Shown: positions 23,400 to 36,693, counted from the stretch's first letter. The stretch is 64,000 bases of DNA from Anarhynchus alexandrinus (GCA_008711295.1 VUYV01000179.1:124001-188000), one strand, 5' to 3'. Numbers and translations: made by a program. The notes: generated by a model not told the origin, from the letters alone.

Positions 23400-26300
23400 A
23401 TATCCCCAGTTCACCTTCTCTTCTCTCAGTTAAGTTTTACGAACATTCTGTGTTCAGACTCGTACCTAATGCTATTTAATCTGTGGCTTGTAAGATTAAA
23501 AAAATATAAATTTATCAAATGAGATGTCTGCAATGATGAGGACAGAGCTGCTGTCCTACATAGCTGATTTTGTACATTGTTTCTGAGACTCAGTCTATTG
23601 TGTCAAATGAAGAAAAAAAGAAGGATTTTTTTTTTCCTATAAACTGAGGCAGTGAGAGATGAGAAACTGGTTGAAAATGAAAAAAAAAGGTAACAACGTG
23701 GCATTTTGGTCATCCTGTGGAATTTCTTGTCACGGAATTTTTGTGATATGAAAAAGTCACATAGACTTAAGAAGATAATAGATCCATCAATGCAAGAAAA
23801 AAATCTGTCTCTGGTTGTGACATCTCTTCTGAGTCACCAAATCCCTGATATGCAGATGCCTGAAGCTTGGGCAGATGTTCTGGCAAAGTGTTACTACACT
23901 AGTTCTGTTCTTTTAGTCTTTTTTAGGCACCCACTAACAGCCATGGTCAAAGACAGGATCCTGAGCTCAATGGAGAGTTGATCTGATCCAGGACAGCTAT
24001 TCTTAGGATGAAAATCTCACTGTTTTGAATAGGGCAGATGCTTTCCAGGGAGGAAAGAAGGCGTGTTTTGGATAGCAGTGATCTCTCTTAGACAGCTATT
24101 CATTGGTATTTCGCAGGCCCAGGGTGGAACTTTTATATACGCTGTGTGTGCAAATCCCTGTGTTTGTTCTTTGCTTGCAAACACAGTGACAACTTATTGA
24201 AGAAAAAAGTTAATTTTCAAACTATTTTTCAGACATTTCAATTTGTTCTATAAAATAAATTCTAAAATAAAATCTTATTCTGAGTTAGAAAAAAAGTGGA
24301 ATTTTTTTTTGTCTGCTTAAAATTTTATTACAATATATAAATTTTAGCTGGCAGGTTTGATCGTTTTTATATTCTATTATTTTAGCTTGATTTAGCACCC
24401 AGGTGGTATTAGTCAACTCCAATTTGAGTTTTTTAGTGTGACAAAGGCTAAAGCAAAATAATAATTAAAACCAAATATATCCGTGGCTGCAGTACACTGG
24501 AAAGGCAGCCTTCCAAGGAGTCTTCCTGCACTGTCGATAGTGATGTTTGTGTTCTGTAGGGAAAAATCTCACTTCATCATGTGGGAATCCTGCTCCATCA
24601 TTTTGCTGATCTCTTATCTTTCTGATGTGATGCAATAACACTGCTCTGGTCTCTGTGCTTGTTGTAAAATAATGGTGTTCCCCAAAACCATGGAAGTAAC
24701 TATCTCTAAAGCCATGTAAGCCTGTCCAGATTTACTTCTGTAGCTTCAGTGAGACACAGCGCTCCTCACTTCCTGAATAAAATAGGGAAAAAAAATCAAA
24801 CTTGGCAGTGAGGCATGGCATAAATCAGTAGGTAGCCTCTAGGTGCTACCCACAGCTATAAAAAAGGGCCTGATTTGTGTAGTGAATAAAAAACATAAGC
24901 CAACAATAATCATGAACCATCCCTGTGGCACTTGGAACAGAGGAATTGCACATATCAAAATACCCAGTAATCTTGGGTTTAAATTCTGTATATTCAACAG
25001 TCTGTAATATGTCCTAGTTTGCTGACACAGGACAATATGCCAAAGGCACGAGTGGATTGAAATCACACAAGGAAAGTGCTGAAAGAAGAGGAGACACAGC
25101 TGGGGAGAGGCATGTACCTTTGCAAGTAAAAAGGTAGTGACAGCCATGAAAAGTAAGAATAAGAAAAAGAGAGAGAAAAGCATATCTGGTATAGGTACAA
25201 AAGGATATGCAAGAAAAAAAACTAACACGAAAATCCAAGTAACTGTGGCATCCTTCCAGCTCTCAACAGGAGAACAATTCAGAAAGCATCATAGTCAAGA
25301 AAACCACATATAATTTGAAGCAATTTTTTTAAGTGTGTATGGGCATAGTTCTAAATACAGGAATAACAGCATGCTGCTATTCATGCAAAAAGCATACTTG
25401 ACTCAGGTTTGCTTCATAACGCTTTTTTTTACAAGATGAGTTTGAAAAAGTAAAATGAAATAGATTTTAAACTACATTACAATTGAGAAAGAAGCACACT
25501 GGCAATACAAGCTTACATCTGTGGCACTCCATGGACTGCCACCAGCTGTGGTGCTTCAAATGTAGGGATGTGAGAGGTCAAAATCTGCCAAAGGTCAGAA
25601 GCTGTGCTACCTGATGGAAAGCCAAATAGACTCCATCTATGGGACTGAGAAAAAAATCTGTTTTATTTCTATTTTTCTTATCCCTTCACGGATTGGAATA
25701 TCTCTTCTTTGTTTGTTTTTCCTACATTATATAGCATATAATATCTCCATGTTTCCATATGCTGTTTGTCATAACTTGAGATCAGTTTTCAACTTCTACT
25801 GCTCTGGTGGGACTCCTAATGTCACCAAGAAAGACAATGTTAGGCAAAATGGTCCTTGCATGGAACAACACTACCATGACAGGTACAGGTCAGTTATATG
25901 AGCCTGAGATTCAGGAACCTCTTAATTCTGATCCTAAATCAACCGAAATAACATCACTGATTCAGCTGCTTCGCTTTTTCTTACTCCTTATGCGCAAAAG
26001 GTAGGTAAACCAAAAATCAGAGAGAAAGTGCGTGATTAGAGCTTGGTTGTTGAAGCAGTAAATAAACTGTGGAGGTTGGACTGCTAGCATTTGTTATCAA
26101 GCTGTCATCTTTGAAATAATTCCCATGGAGAAATAATTAGATTTCTAGCATGATAAAGACAGAATTATTCTTGTTTTGCAATCACATGTTCCTGATAATG
26201 TCTCTCTTTTTTTTTTCTTTTAATTTCCATTCAAAAATGCTTTATTGAATTATCTTTCAAAAGAGAGGCATTAACTTTGGTAAATAAGAAACTGGAAGTG

Positions 26301-28977
26301 TTTCCAAGGCTAGGTCAGACAGTCTGTTATGAATGCCTACAGTGGCCTCCTGAAGAGTGTGCAGGCTGGAGAATTTCATCCTTATCTAAACTGTTTGCAA
26401 ATTGACAAGTGTATCTTGACATTTCATGTAAGGACCTGGCCACAGCCTAGATAATGACTGCTGCATTATTTTCCTTTTTAATTGAAATTTAATTGAATAC
26501 TGTGCTGATGAAGCACCCAATTGCTTATTTGCTTCTTGATTTTCTGCCATGGGTACACGTGCTCTGAGATTCTCTGGCTCACTAAGCAGTTCTCCTGGCC
26601 AACGGAGCCAGTGGGACATTTTCCTTAACCCCTTTTTTATCCTTTGGAATGGTCTCTCCAGAAGCCTGTGCACCATTTTTAGCCTGTTTTTTTGTTTGCT
26701 TGTTTGTTTTTTCCTCTTGTTTTCAAATATTATAAATAGGAAAAGAGTGTAGCTATGGCCACGTTGGCAGGGAGGCAGTTAGAACTTAAGGATCTGTGCT
26801 CCATTTTCTGCATGATCTAAATCAGTCGTTTAGGGCCAGGAACAGAGAGAGACTCGTCTACAGTGACAGACTTGTAGGCATCTAGCCCCTAGTCTTTAGT
26901 GAGCTGGCAAAGATCCCCTACATGAAACACAGCAGGAGAGACAGGCCTCTCAGAAGTGATTTTCAGGAGTTCAAACAATGACACAGGCATGATTTATATG
27001 TCATACATATTCACCGTGATCAACTTATTTGTTTACCTAGGTGGCCCATATAAGATATAGAGAAAGGCAATATAATGGCTGGAGGTATATAGTTGTTTTC
27101 CAAGATGAGAAATTAAATAGACTAGGATGCCTCAGCCTGGAAAAAGACACTTGAAGGAGAACTTTACAAAACTGTGAATAACATGAAAGTAAGTGAATAC
27201 GGAAATCTATTCATTTACATAGACAAGGAGTGCCCAAAGACATTAACAGGCAGCAAGTTTTAAATAAATTAACACTAAAAATGTAGCAATAATTGCCGCA
27301 GAATGGTACAGAGGCCAAAAATATAGATGGATTTTTAAAAGAGAATAGCAAAATACCAGGAAGAAAGGTCCTTCAGGGCCTATTAAGCATGAATTTTTTG
27401 GATTCAACATCTGTCTCAGAAAAACCCTAGTCTACAGATTGCCAAAGTCTGTGAGTCCTTATGCAGGGAGTAGAGTGTGGAGAATATCCATGGATATAAG
27501 CTTTTTTTCTTCTTAAATACTTCTTAAATGTTTTTCAGAAAGGGACTGGGCTTGCAAGTAAGACACTAAAAGGTAAATGCTGACGTATATGTCTGCACTT
27601 CTATGGTATCTGGCCAAATGCAGTCAATACAATTATTGAAATGGGGAGGAGGATTCAGCTCCCACATCACAGACTCTTCCATTGCATGAGCTAAAAGCTC
27701 CCTAAACTCTGGAGGGTGCAATTCAGTCATCTAAACATAGGTTAGTGCTGTCTTAGATGTCTTATGAGCACTGGCTCCTTTCTAGCTGATCCTTTAGGAT
27801 CCTGTGTCACGTCTGCCAACACCATGCAGATCGTCTAGGACCTATGAACTGAACCTCCTTGTCTTTAGACACTTAATTGTAAGTGTCTCAGCCTTGAATA
27901 AATCTTACTGGCCATTGTGAGAAACAAGGTAATGGAATGAATGAACCTTTGGTTTTATTCACCATAACCATTCATATGTTTTCTTCTCTCTCCACTTCAC
28001 AGCTATAAAGCGGAAAACAATGTCATTTTCCTAGGTTTTGTGTACTGTGCCATCTGGGCCCAAATCTGCAGTGAAAGCAATAAAGCCCTGATCCATACAA
28101 GTATGCAAGTCATCCCAACAGCAAGAGTTAATCACCTAAGTGCCCTGGTAGATGTCACCCAATTCATGGCTATCAGAAATATACCCCATATCATATGCTT
28201 ATTTAGCAGTTGAGATGTTGAATTCCCTTCTTTGCTAGGACCCTCAGCACCAAAATCCATTTCCTTGCAGACAACTAGATACAGGAACACAAGACAATTC
28301 TGCTGGAGATGTTTCTTAAGATCTCAGTATGGTGCTAGTTTCTATAACATTCCTGTTTATTATGAAAGCAAACACAAGTTAAACATATTTTTTTTAAAGA
28401 CTGCTCCTGGTTATTTGTTGGTTTTGATCCAAAGGTATTATGAGGCATTTTCTTTTTTGTTGCCTGTTCCTTCTGTCACATTCATTTCATAAACTCACCC
28501 GAAAACCAGAATAACTTGCCATGGGAGGATCATTTGGCACGTGGAGCTCTCACAAGAACATTTTGCTGGCATCATCCGTCCTATGAGTATCCATGTACCC
28601 ACATTTCCTGGCACACTACCTAAGTGGCTGGGAAACTAGTGAACACCAGCTGCAGCATAAATCCTCTGGAGGCACTGGCATTCATCAAAATCAGAGAAAG
28701 TCTTTAATTTATCTCTAAATCAAGCTCTAACTTATTATCTGATAAGTTAAAATGGTTCTGAGTCACATAGTTGAATCAAGTAGCATCCCACCCCCTGAGC
28801 AGCATAAAGTAGAGGTAGGAATCAAAGCCTTTCATCTCAGCATATAGCACAAACCAACATATAAATCCAGATCGTCTCATCCTTACTTTGTTCCTAGCTG
28901 TTTTCTCCTCTTCTAATTATGTTTCTCTACCATCCCAGTAAAGTGTACCTTATTTAACCACAGTATAAATATATATG
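23400..28977. other. Unique AT-rich sequence, nothing recognised
   Basis: The longest frame is 129 codons on the minus strand (24839-25228). It encodes a Leu/Phe-rich peptide typical of antisense A-rich DNA and no known domain. Short T and A runs occur near 23630, 24303, 26206 and 28386. No repeat family was recognised. Confidence 0.6.
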
Positions 28978-29169
28978 AGGGGTAATGGCTTCAAAATGAA
29001 AGAGGGGAGATATAGAATAGCTATTAGGAAAAAAAAAATCACTATGAGGGTGGTGAGGCACTGGAGCAAATTGCCCAGGGAAGCTGTGGATGCCCCATCC
29101 CTGGAGGTGTTCCAGGCAGGGTTGGACGAGGGGTTTGAGCAACCTGGTCTAGTGGAAGGTGTCCACTAG
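28978..29169 (+). pseudogene. CR1 ORF2 extreme C-terminal remnant
   Basis: The open frame contains GNGFKMKEGRYRIAIRKKK, TMRVVRHW and LPREAVDAPSLEVFQAGLD, the standard last part of the CR1 second-frame protein, and stops at 29169. No catalytic domain is present. It is a dead remnant. Confidence 0.88.
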
Positions 29170-29233
29170 GCAAGGGGTCTGGAACTAGATGATTTTTAAT
29201 GTCCCTTTCAACTCTAACCATTCTATGATTCTA
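28978..29233 (+). mobile_element. CR1 LINE, strongly 5'-truncated, sense orientation
   Basis: It begins at the GGGGTAATGGCTT block of the second frame, continues through the 3' UTR with AACCTGGTCTAGTGGAAGG, and ends with CATTCTATGATTCTAT. It belongs to the same TCTAGTGG-type subgroup as the 7658-8188 copy. It is about 255 bp long and no target-site duplication is visible. An A10 run at about 29027-29036 is an internal expansion. Confidence 0.93.
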
Positions 29234-32200
29234 TATCTCTTCAGTTTCTTTCCTGCATGATAGAGTGAATCTTAAAGATTTTCAATAAAATAAACATGCA
29301 AGGAGGGCAACAACATAAGAAAAGAATGCAGCTAACAGGCCAGACCCTAATTTTTTTGTAAGTCTCTGTAGTTTTGTTCACTGTAGGTAGCACTTCCCTG
29401 ATTGTTACCAGCTGATAACTTTGCCTTTTCCATTTAGATATTAAAGGAGGTAATGGAAATACTGAACTCAAAGCCTGATCAGATAGTGGAACAATTTGCT
29501 TAATGAGATAATTATGGCCTTACTATGACCTTCCTGGAAAGCTGATCTGTGTTTACAATTAAACACATGCACAGCCTGTCCTGATCAGTGCAATGAACTG
29601 AACTAAATAGCCCAGGAGTTTCAGCTCTGTGGTGCCCGAATGCTGTCACTCGGGCTACGTGTGCATATACATATCTGTCCGTGTGTGTGCTCACGTGCAC
29701 ACGTGTGATCCCCACCAGCACTGTCTCATCAGTTGACTTTTTTCTACAGCCAATAGAAGCGCTACAGCAATCTCCATCCCCATACTGTCTATGTTTCATT
29801 ACATCTCTCTCTGCATGCAGCACAGAATAATTGGACTTAGTAGTTGCCATGAAATTAATTTTTGCTTCTTTTCAACTAGATCCAGGTTCCTGTGTGGCTT
29901 CTTGCCATCAGCAGCTCATTTGGATGCCTTGGCTCATTTAGGAGAGGTACGGTATTATCCGTGGAAGTACTACTACATGCAGCATACAGTTGAGGTACTC
30001 CAAAGCATACCTCAGGAGTTTCCTGGTTTGTATCCAGCACCTGTTTAGTATTCATGATGTGTTGGAGTATTTATGATATTTTGGATGTGTTGACTTGTGT
30101 ACCTTTATACATCTTGATTTTTTCACTCTGTTTGTATGAGAAAGGAGGCTAACTTTGAAATTATTTTCCTTTCTATTGCATAGTGAATGCAAACCATGCT
30201 GCAAAGGAGAAGGGGGAAAGGATACTAAAAAGTGAAAAAGGCATCTGGGTACACACACTGTGGACAAACAATTGAAAAAAAGAAATCTGACATTTTATTG
30301 CTTGCCCTTCCTAGTGACTAGCACTCTCTCCTGATCTAAATTCTTTGGAACTGAGTTGTTACAAAGGCTCTGAGAAGTTGAATCCAAAGGGATCTTATTA
30401 TTGTTTTACTTTAATATCAAGAGCAACCATGAACTTATATGCAATCTATAGTTATATTTGAGCTACAGTAGTTTTCTATCATCTCATTAGCCCAGAATGA
30501 ATGTTTTTATTTCTTTTTATTTAACATTTGTATATGCAATTCTTTTTTTAAGAGTTTGCATGCAACCCTGTGAAGTAGACTGTGTGTCACAGATGTTATA
30601 TGGAGCACAGCTTGGGAACTCATAATTTATAGGGATCTAGAAGTAAGAACCCAAGTACACCAGAATAACAGGATGCAACTCATGGAGATGTTGAAAATAT
30701 TAAGGAGAAGAAAAAAACACTAATTTTCAAAAATTACTTAAACAACAGTCTTTTGTTCAGTGTGGTTTGTTTGCTGTGTTTAGCATTTCTTATGGCTTTA
30801 TGACTATAAACTCCTGACCGCAAATATATGCCAGTTGGGGAAGCTCCAATACACTTAGGTGTAAGTTCGCTTGGGCATAATTCCTCATGAACCTGTCCTT
30901 TCATTATAAAAAAGCTTCATGCCTATACCAGAAAGATACTACAGCCAAAATAAACATGATGATTGATGATGGCATTTATATGTTTGTTTATGTATATGTA
31001 TACATATATACACGTTCTTCAAAATATCTTACATACAGTACATTCAGAAAAAAAGACCTTTTTTAAAACATGTTCTAAAACAATAAAATCCTGTTGGCAT
31101 GTGTTAAAGTTTGATGTTTGTTTTCAATTTTCATTCTTTTTTCTTCTGTCCTCAGCAAGGTAACATCATATGTGACATTCAGAAGACAACTGAAATACCT
31201 CCTAGCAGTGCTTATCCCACAGATTGTGTGACCTCAATGGAAAATAAATCCTTGCTAAAGGACAGCACTCTTCCAGGGGTGCTTCAGTGATCTGATTCAA
31301 GTCTCTCAGATATATGATTCTTTATAATCTTAACTAATTTAACTATCGGGTTCCACCAGACCTACAATAACTCCTTTGGCTTCTGTAACCAATGCAGACC
31401 CAGGGCTTGGAAGTTTCACAGTAACACATGATCCTATCAAGTTTGCCTGTGACACCTAAGGAGAGAGCAGAAGCTGGAGGAGACTGTGAAAGAAGCCCTT
31501 CCACAGATGGTTCCATATCACTGTAGAGCAGCCAGCCACCTCCTCAGGTTGTAGTCGTTTGTTCGTCCCATGGTTTAGCACTTCACGTGTGATTAAGAAC
31601 TTTGGCTTCCCCTTCTCCCCTCCATTCTGCACACAGAGCCTGAAATACTGGGTGCAAGCTCTACCCGTTCTAAGCTCAGGGTCCCAGCATTTTTCTCCTT
31701 TTAATGGGCAATTATGAAAAGTTCTTGGGGCAAATCTCTCCCCTCTCTTCCATGCTGGGAGAGCTGTTTGACTCAAGCAGAAGGTTCAGGATGGAAGGTA
31801 ACAACTGGGTCACACTGCAGACTGCCACAGGCATGTTGGTGTTATGAAGCTGCAAGGAGACAGCAGCAAACCTGACTGCCACCAGCTGGTTGGGCACACA
31901 CCTGATAGCCAGAGATATTCCAAGCAGGAAAGATTTAGGACTTTTTCTCCTAGTTGAATTCCCAAAACGCTCATCCATGGAGCCTAACTCCTTCGCCTAT
32001 CTCTATTGCTGTTACTATTTTTAGAAGATATACTGCCCCAAAAAGGCTTTTGATTAAACAAACAAATAAACAAAAATCGGAAAAGCTTAGCTTTTCTGAT
32101 TTAGGCAGCTGCTCTCAGGGGAAGCTGATGTATTCTGGAGTTCTTCCTCCAAACCCAGGCAGCTACCTGAAATCCCAAGTTAGGAGTCAATTTCCCGCAA

Positions 32201-33800
32201 GAGCTCTGTATAAGCACTGATAACAAACAGCAGGTCTATGGGTGACTCAGCACAGACACAGGCTGAATTTATTCTTTGTAAGTACTTTCTTGACTCTCCA
32301 AGGAGCCTGAACTGGCTTAGCTTTTAACTTTGTTCCTTCTGCTAAAGATCTGCGGTTCGCAGGGCTGAATCCAGCTTTGTATGCATAGACCTACGGCCTC
32401 AAGAGGGGTGAGAGCTCAAACGCATCCCTCTGCTTGGCATTTCCCACTGTGTCGGTGACTCCCTACTCCACAACAGAGGCATAGCCTCACCCTTGAGAGA
32501 TGTCGAGCATGGATTATGTAGGGAGCCTTGGTACCTCGGTGATGTACACACCATTCAGGTGGAGAGTTGTCTGTGGAGCTCTAATGCCTGTTTCAGGGAT
32601 CTGAACTAAATGTTCTGAATCTGTCTGTGAACCTCTTAGAAAACTTGGGGAGAAAAAAAATACCCACAAACATAGTGCAACCTTGTATCTTGCCAGCATG
32701 AGATTTGGTGCAAGCACAACCTGAAAAAGAAAAATCAAAGGCTGTGAAAATTACTCCATTATTATAATGTAGCAGTTGCAGTTGATAAAAGTTATGTTCC
32801 CCTGTTACTATGACAACTACATTTAAACCTTCCTATTACCAGTTGGATCTGTAAAAAAAAATGAACTTATAGAAAGGAGTTCACCATTAATTTTCTCTTT
32901 TTATATCTCTGGATATTATGCAAAGTGTTATAAATATTTATAAGTATTTAACTTCATCAGCAATGCCTATGAAACTAATTTTTCTATTAGCAGGAACATT
33001 CAGGTACAGGACCTGAATGGGAAGATTCATTCTGTGAACGAGGGTGGGACAAGAAGACTGTGGAGGAGGAAGAAACACTTCTCTCACTGTTTCCACAGTG
33101 ATAAGTGATGTTTGGTTTAATAACTTAAAATCCAGAAGTCTTTCCTTCTACAAGTAAAACAATTTACCCACTGTTATTTTCCTTTTGTTGTACTGTGCAG
33201 GCGTCCTCTCTAGACTGCCTTGAAATGTTGGTGGGTTTGCTGTTAAAAAGAATGAACATAACTGGAAAAGGAGGAGAGTATTTGCAAACAATCTGCTAGA
33301 GGAAAAAAAAAAGAATATTAATATGTTCTCTTATATTTTAGCAAGTTTAAAAATGAAAACAGGGCATCCAAAATTCAGCATGAACTAAATGAACGAGATT
33401 TTATACCTTTGTGGAGGGCCAAAGCTTTGGCAGATGTTAAGTGATGTAATGATTGTGTGCCATCCATGTGCTCAGATAAGTATTTAAGACATGCTAATGT
33501 ACAAAATTTATACCATAAGACCAATTTGTTACATGGTAACACATAATTGTGGTAACTAAAGCCTAACGAGGACTTGACCTATGGCCATGTTAGTCAGTAG
33601 GCAGACTCCCAACAAACTATGTGAGCAAAAACGGACAGATTCACCATGTCAGATTTTCTAAAGGATATGGGTCAAAAGCAGTGCTCACTACCACTGTTAC
33701 CTATTTTGAGATGTCTTATTATTTTTTTCTTTAAATATGTAATCGAAGGCTTTCATATCTGTCAAGCCTCATCTGAGATTTCCAGATGTCTCTTCTAGTC

Positions 33801-33856
33801 ATTTGATAAATACTTGACTTATTTGATAAACACCCTAGGCATTTGGTAAGTACCCC
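33801..33856. repeat. Degenerate tandem repeat, 20-bp period
   Basis: Three consecutive 20-bp registers start ATTTGATAAA (33801), ATTTGATAAA (33821) and ATTTGGTAAG (33841). The second half of each unit has diverged. It is an old small tandem array of just under three copies. Confidence 0.65.
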
Positions 33857-34620
33857 CTGGTATTCCAGCCTCAGGAACTGGCTGTTTCTATCCCTGCTCC
33901 TTTGAAACTGGTTTCATTTTATCCATGTATAAAAAGCACTTCCTCACCCGCTTATGAGTAATAACTCACTTGTTCACAGAATGCCATAAAATCTTTGCAT
34001 CTTGGGTCACATCTGGGCAACAATCCAGCTTTTCCTTACATTTCCCTTTCCAGGTCACTCCAATACATTTGTCCTATTATTTACTGTTCCCTTCCTTAAA
34101 AGATTCTGTGATCACCCCTGTCTCCAAAGCCCAGGAGGAGCAGATAGCACAGTCAGTCCTGTACCTGAAGTGCAGTAGTTTTGAGAAGGTTTCTGGACTC
34201 TCTGCAGCTCTGGAGTGTATTAAGGCCCCTATTTCAACAAAATATAATGCGGTTCAGAAGTGGTTAAGAGGATGAATTTCAAATGAAAAATAATTTCCAC
34301 ATCAAAGATTTCTCTTAATACAAAACCCTATTTAAAATGCATCTAAGTGTAGCTCGTTGTTTATAGTTCATTGTACCGCAAAGACTATATGCAGCCTATC
34401 TAGGAGAAGCTCTGGCTGCAAGTATGTATATATAATTGATACTGTGCTTGAAGAGGTACAAAAATGATAACAGACTTCCACAGTGAAATGCAGCTGTTGG
34501 TTTGTGTCAAATCAATGAAGACCTAATTACAGTAAATGTAAAAGAATTATGAATAAATGTAGTACAAAGTAAGTGTTTGATAAAAGTGCCTATGCTCTAG
34601 AAATGAACAAGGAAAACCCT

Positions 34621-34643
34621 GGGGGGATGTGGGGGGACAGGGG
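34621..34643 (+). other. G-rich motif
   Basis: Two G6 runs and one G4 run are separated by ATGT and ACA. It is close to a G-quadruplex pattern but strictly offers only three separate runs of three or more G. Confidence 0.5.
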
Positions 34644-35808
34644 ACAAACCAAAAATAGAAGTTCCTCCCAAAATGTCTCAAGAAACCTTCTTTTCAAATT
34701 CTTTCTTATGATGAAAGCCCTCTGGTTGTTTACTGTTTCTCTGTAATGATCATTTTATGTTCATACAAATAGAAAGGAGTAGATCCTCATCTGGATTAAA
34801 CTGATGCTAATCCATTGACCTTGTCGGAGCTCTATCAGGTTCTGTTGTGAAACATCTCAGAATAAGCCCAGAGCATAGGAAATCCCATACAGTTCATGAT
34901 GATGTTTTGCAAGGAAATTTTCTAGTACCAGGGAGGTGTGTTAGTTTTTTTAAAAATTACATTCTTTTTTTTGCCTTGTTAACATTTAACAGCCCCGAAA
35001 TTTTCAAAAGGAGACATTATAAAGAGTGTATCTTCTTTGGCCTTCATCCTGAAACTGTATCTAATTGAGGCACTCTGTCCTCAGGTCTCTCTTAGTAAAA
35101 TAAGCGGCACCAAAACACAGGATAGACCATCAGGCCACTGAGCATCCAGACTTCTTTAACTGTTGCCATGCTCCTGGGAAGAGTTTTCGTCTGGACTAAA
35201 TGGTACTTTCCCTTGCACATTGTTCAGAGGACAGCATCATGGAAGGACTGCTGTGAACAGGAGTGGGAATGGCCACCTTCCCTTGGTGGCTGACAGTTTA
35301 GCCATATTAACCATTGCCCTCAGACGCTGGCTTGTTTTATTTAATAGTACGGGCATCTTATTCTTACAGAGCTCCATTGACTGGTGTGAATTTTAATGTG
35401 ATTTTCAAGCTTAGTGTGAAACCTCACTTGTACAAAGGGGAGATGTGCTTTATACAGAGCTTATAATTGTAATGCTTTATAAGAATGAGAAAAGAATGAC
35501 TGAAAAAAGACAGTGTCAACCTGATCACTTCTCTTAGGGAAAAAGATGTGTCTGCTGTTGTTACAAGAGAACTGAATTAACTTGCAGAGAGTGAGATTGC
35601 TGTCCACTTCCAGCTGCTTTCCTGCATGTGTTTGACAGCATGCTGTGTGTAGCCACGACACTCTGTCTATACTTTCCAGAATGAGTCTGACATCCAAAGT
35701 GCTTTCCATATCTGATATTCACATATTCTTGCTGAAGTCTTCAATCGGCACCTGATACTATGCTGAGGCTACCTAAAAGTTCATCACCCCTCATAGGTGC
35801 CAGAACAA

Positions 35809-36250
35809 CATCACAGGAATGGCTGAGGCTGGAAAGGACTTCTGGGGGTTGTCTAGTCTAAATATCCCTGCTTAAAGCACAGACAGCTCGACCTTATTGC
35901 TCAGGGCTGTGTCCAGTAGCATTTTAAGTATCTGCAAGGATGGAGACTCCACAACCGCTCTGGGCAACTTGCTGCAGTAAAGTAAAACAGTAAAAAAAGG
36001 CTCACAGTAAAAAAAGGCTCTTCTTATGTTTAAATGGAATTTCCTGCATCTCAAATTGTGCTCATTGCCTCTTTTCCTGCCTCTGGGCACCACTGAGAAG
36101 AGACTGACTCTGTCTTGTTTATTCCCCCCTCAGCAGGTACTGTTAAGATCCCTCTGAGCTCTCTCTTCTTCAGGCTGTACAGTCCCAGTTCTCTGGGCCC
36201 CTTCTCATATAAGAGATGTTCCAAGTCCTTACTCATCTTTGCAGCTCCTC
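35809..36250 (-). mobile_element. Older CR1 LINE, 5'-truncated
   Basis: Read on the minus strand it carries the CR1 second-frame C-terminus (SKDLEHLLYEKGPRELGLYSL at about 36235-36170, with several substitutions) and then the 3' UTR. It ends near 35811 with a tail diverged to ACAGGAATGGCTGAGGCTGG on the plus strand. It is clearly more diverged than the other three CR1 copies but younger than the L3-like fragment. A 17-bp tandem duplication (35987-36020) lies inside it. The 5' cut is at about 36250. Confidence 0.88.
35987..36020. repeat. Exact 17-bp tandem duplication inside CR1
   Basis: ACAGTAAAAAAAGGCTC occurs at 35987-36003 and again at 36004-36020. It is a slippage product or local assembly duplication within the older CR1 copy. 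Confidence 0.9.
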
Positions 36251-36613
36251 AAGAAATGCAGTGTTACCACTGGCATTTACATGAGGGCATTGCGTAGACA
36301 GAAGAGACAGGGGTGTCCATCGGGGCCCACATCCACCAGCTTTGCAAGTAAGCATTCCCTCAAGGCATGGGCTACCTTGAGGTCCTCCAAATCCCAAGGA
36401 AAAGAAGCATGTGAGACAATCCAGTGAGAATGCTTCAGTAGCCAAGTGCTCTGTACCGGCAACAAATTTGGGCCAAGCCCTTTCCTTGGGGTCTTCCTGT
36501 ACAGCAATAAAAAGGCAGCTTTTGTCACCAATTCTTGTTCTGTCATATTCCTTCTTATGCCTTGGACTTTTTATAAAACCAACATGTATACCTGGGAGAA
36601 TTTTAGTTCTCAT
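36251..36613 (-). other. Unassigned segment open in two minus-strand frames
   Basis: A 126-codon minus frame (36233-36613) and an 89-codon minus frame (36277-36546) overlap here, and the composition is less AT-rich than the surroundings. The longer frame begins MRTKILPGIHVGFIKSPRHK and runs into the CR1 fragment at its end. I recognise no domain in either frame. It may be a fragment of a retrocopied transcript or retroelement, or a stop-poor unique stretch. No conclusion about function is possible. Confidence 0.3.
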
Positions 36614-36693
36614 TTTTAAGGGACAGAATCCAAAACCTCCTGTGACATCCTTTGGATAAGGGAATACGGTCTTTCATTTTAGGCTCTTATCTC

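Larger units (their letters stand above)
29234..35808. other. Unique AT-rich sequence with minor motifs
   Basis: No gene or repeat family was recognised. Noted items are two CACGTG hexamers 2 bp apart (29692-29697, 29700-29705), a degenerate 20-bp period at 33801-33856 and a G-rich motif at 34621-34643. The longest frames are 112 codons (29512-29850, -) and 106 codons (31456-31776, -), neither resembling a known protein. Confidence 0.6.

Noticed and set aside
23357..23432. Polypyrimidine tract with CAG as an exon boundary
   Set aside because: The tract continues past the first CAG and the following sequence is AT-rich with no convincing exon. I keep it only as low complexity.
24839..25228. 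A 129-codon minus-strand frame with hydrophobic stretches, suggestive of a membrane protein
   Set aside because: The Leu/Phe bias comes from antisense A-rich DNA. There are no splice or promoter signals and no family resemblance.
29512..29850. A 112-codon minus-strand frame
   Set aside because: No recognisable domain, and part of it reads through a TG/CA-rich low-complexity stretch.
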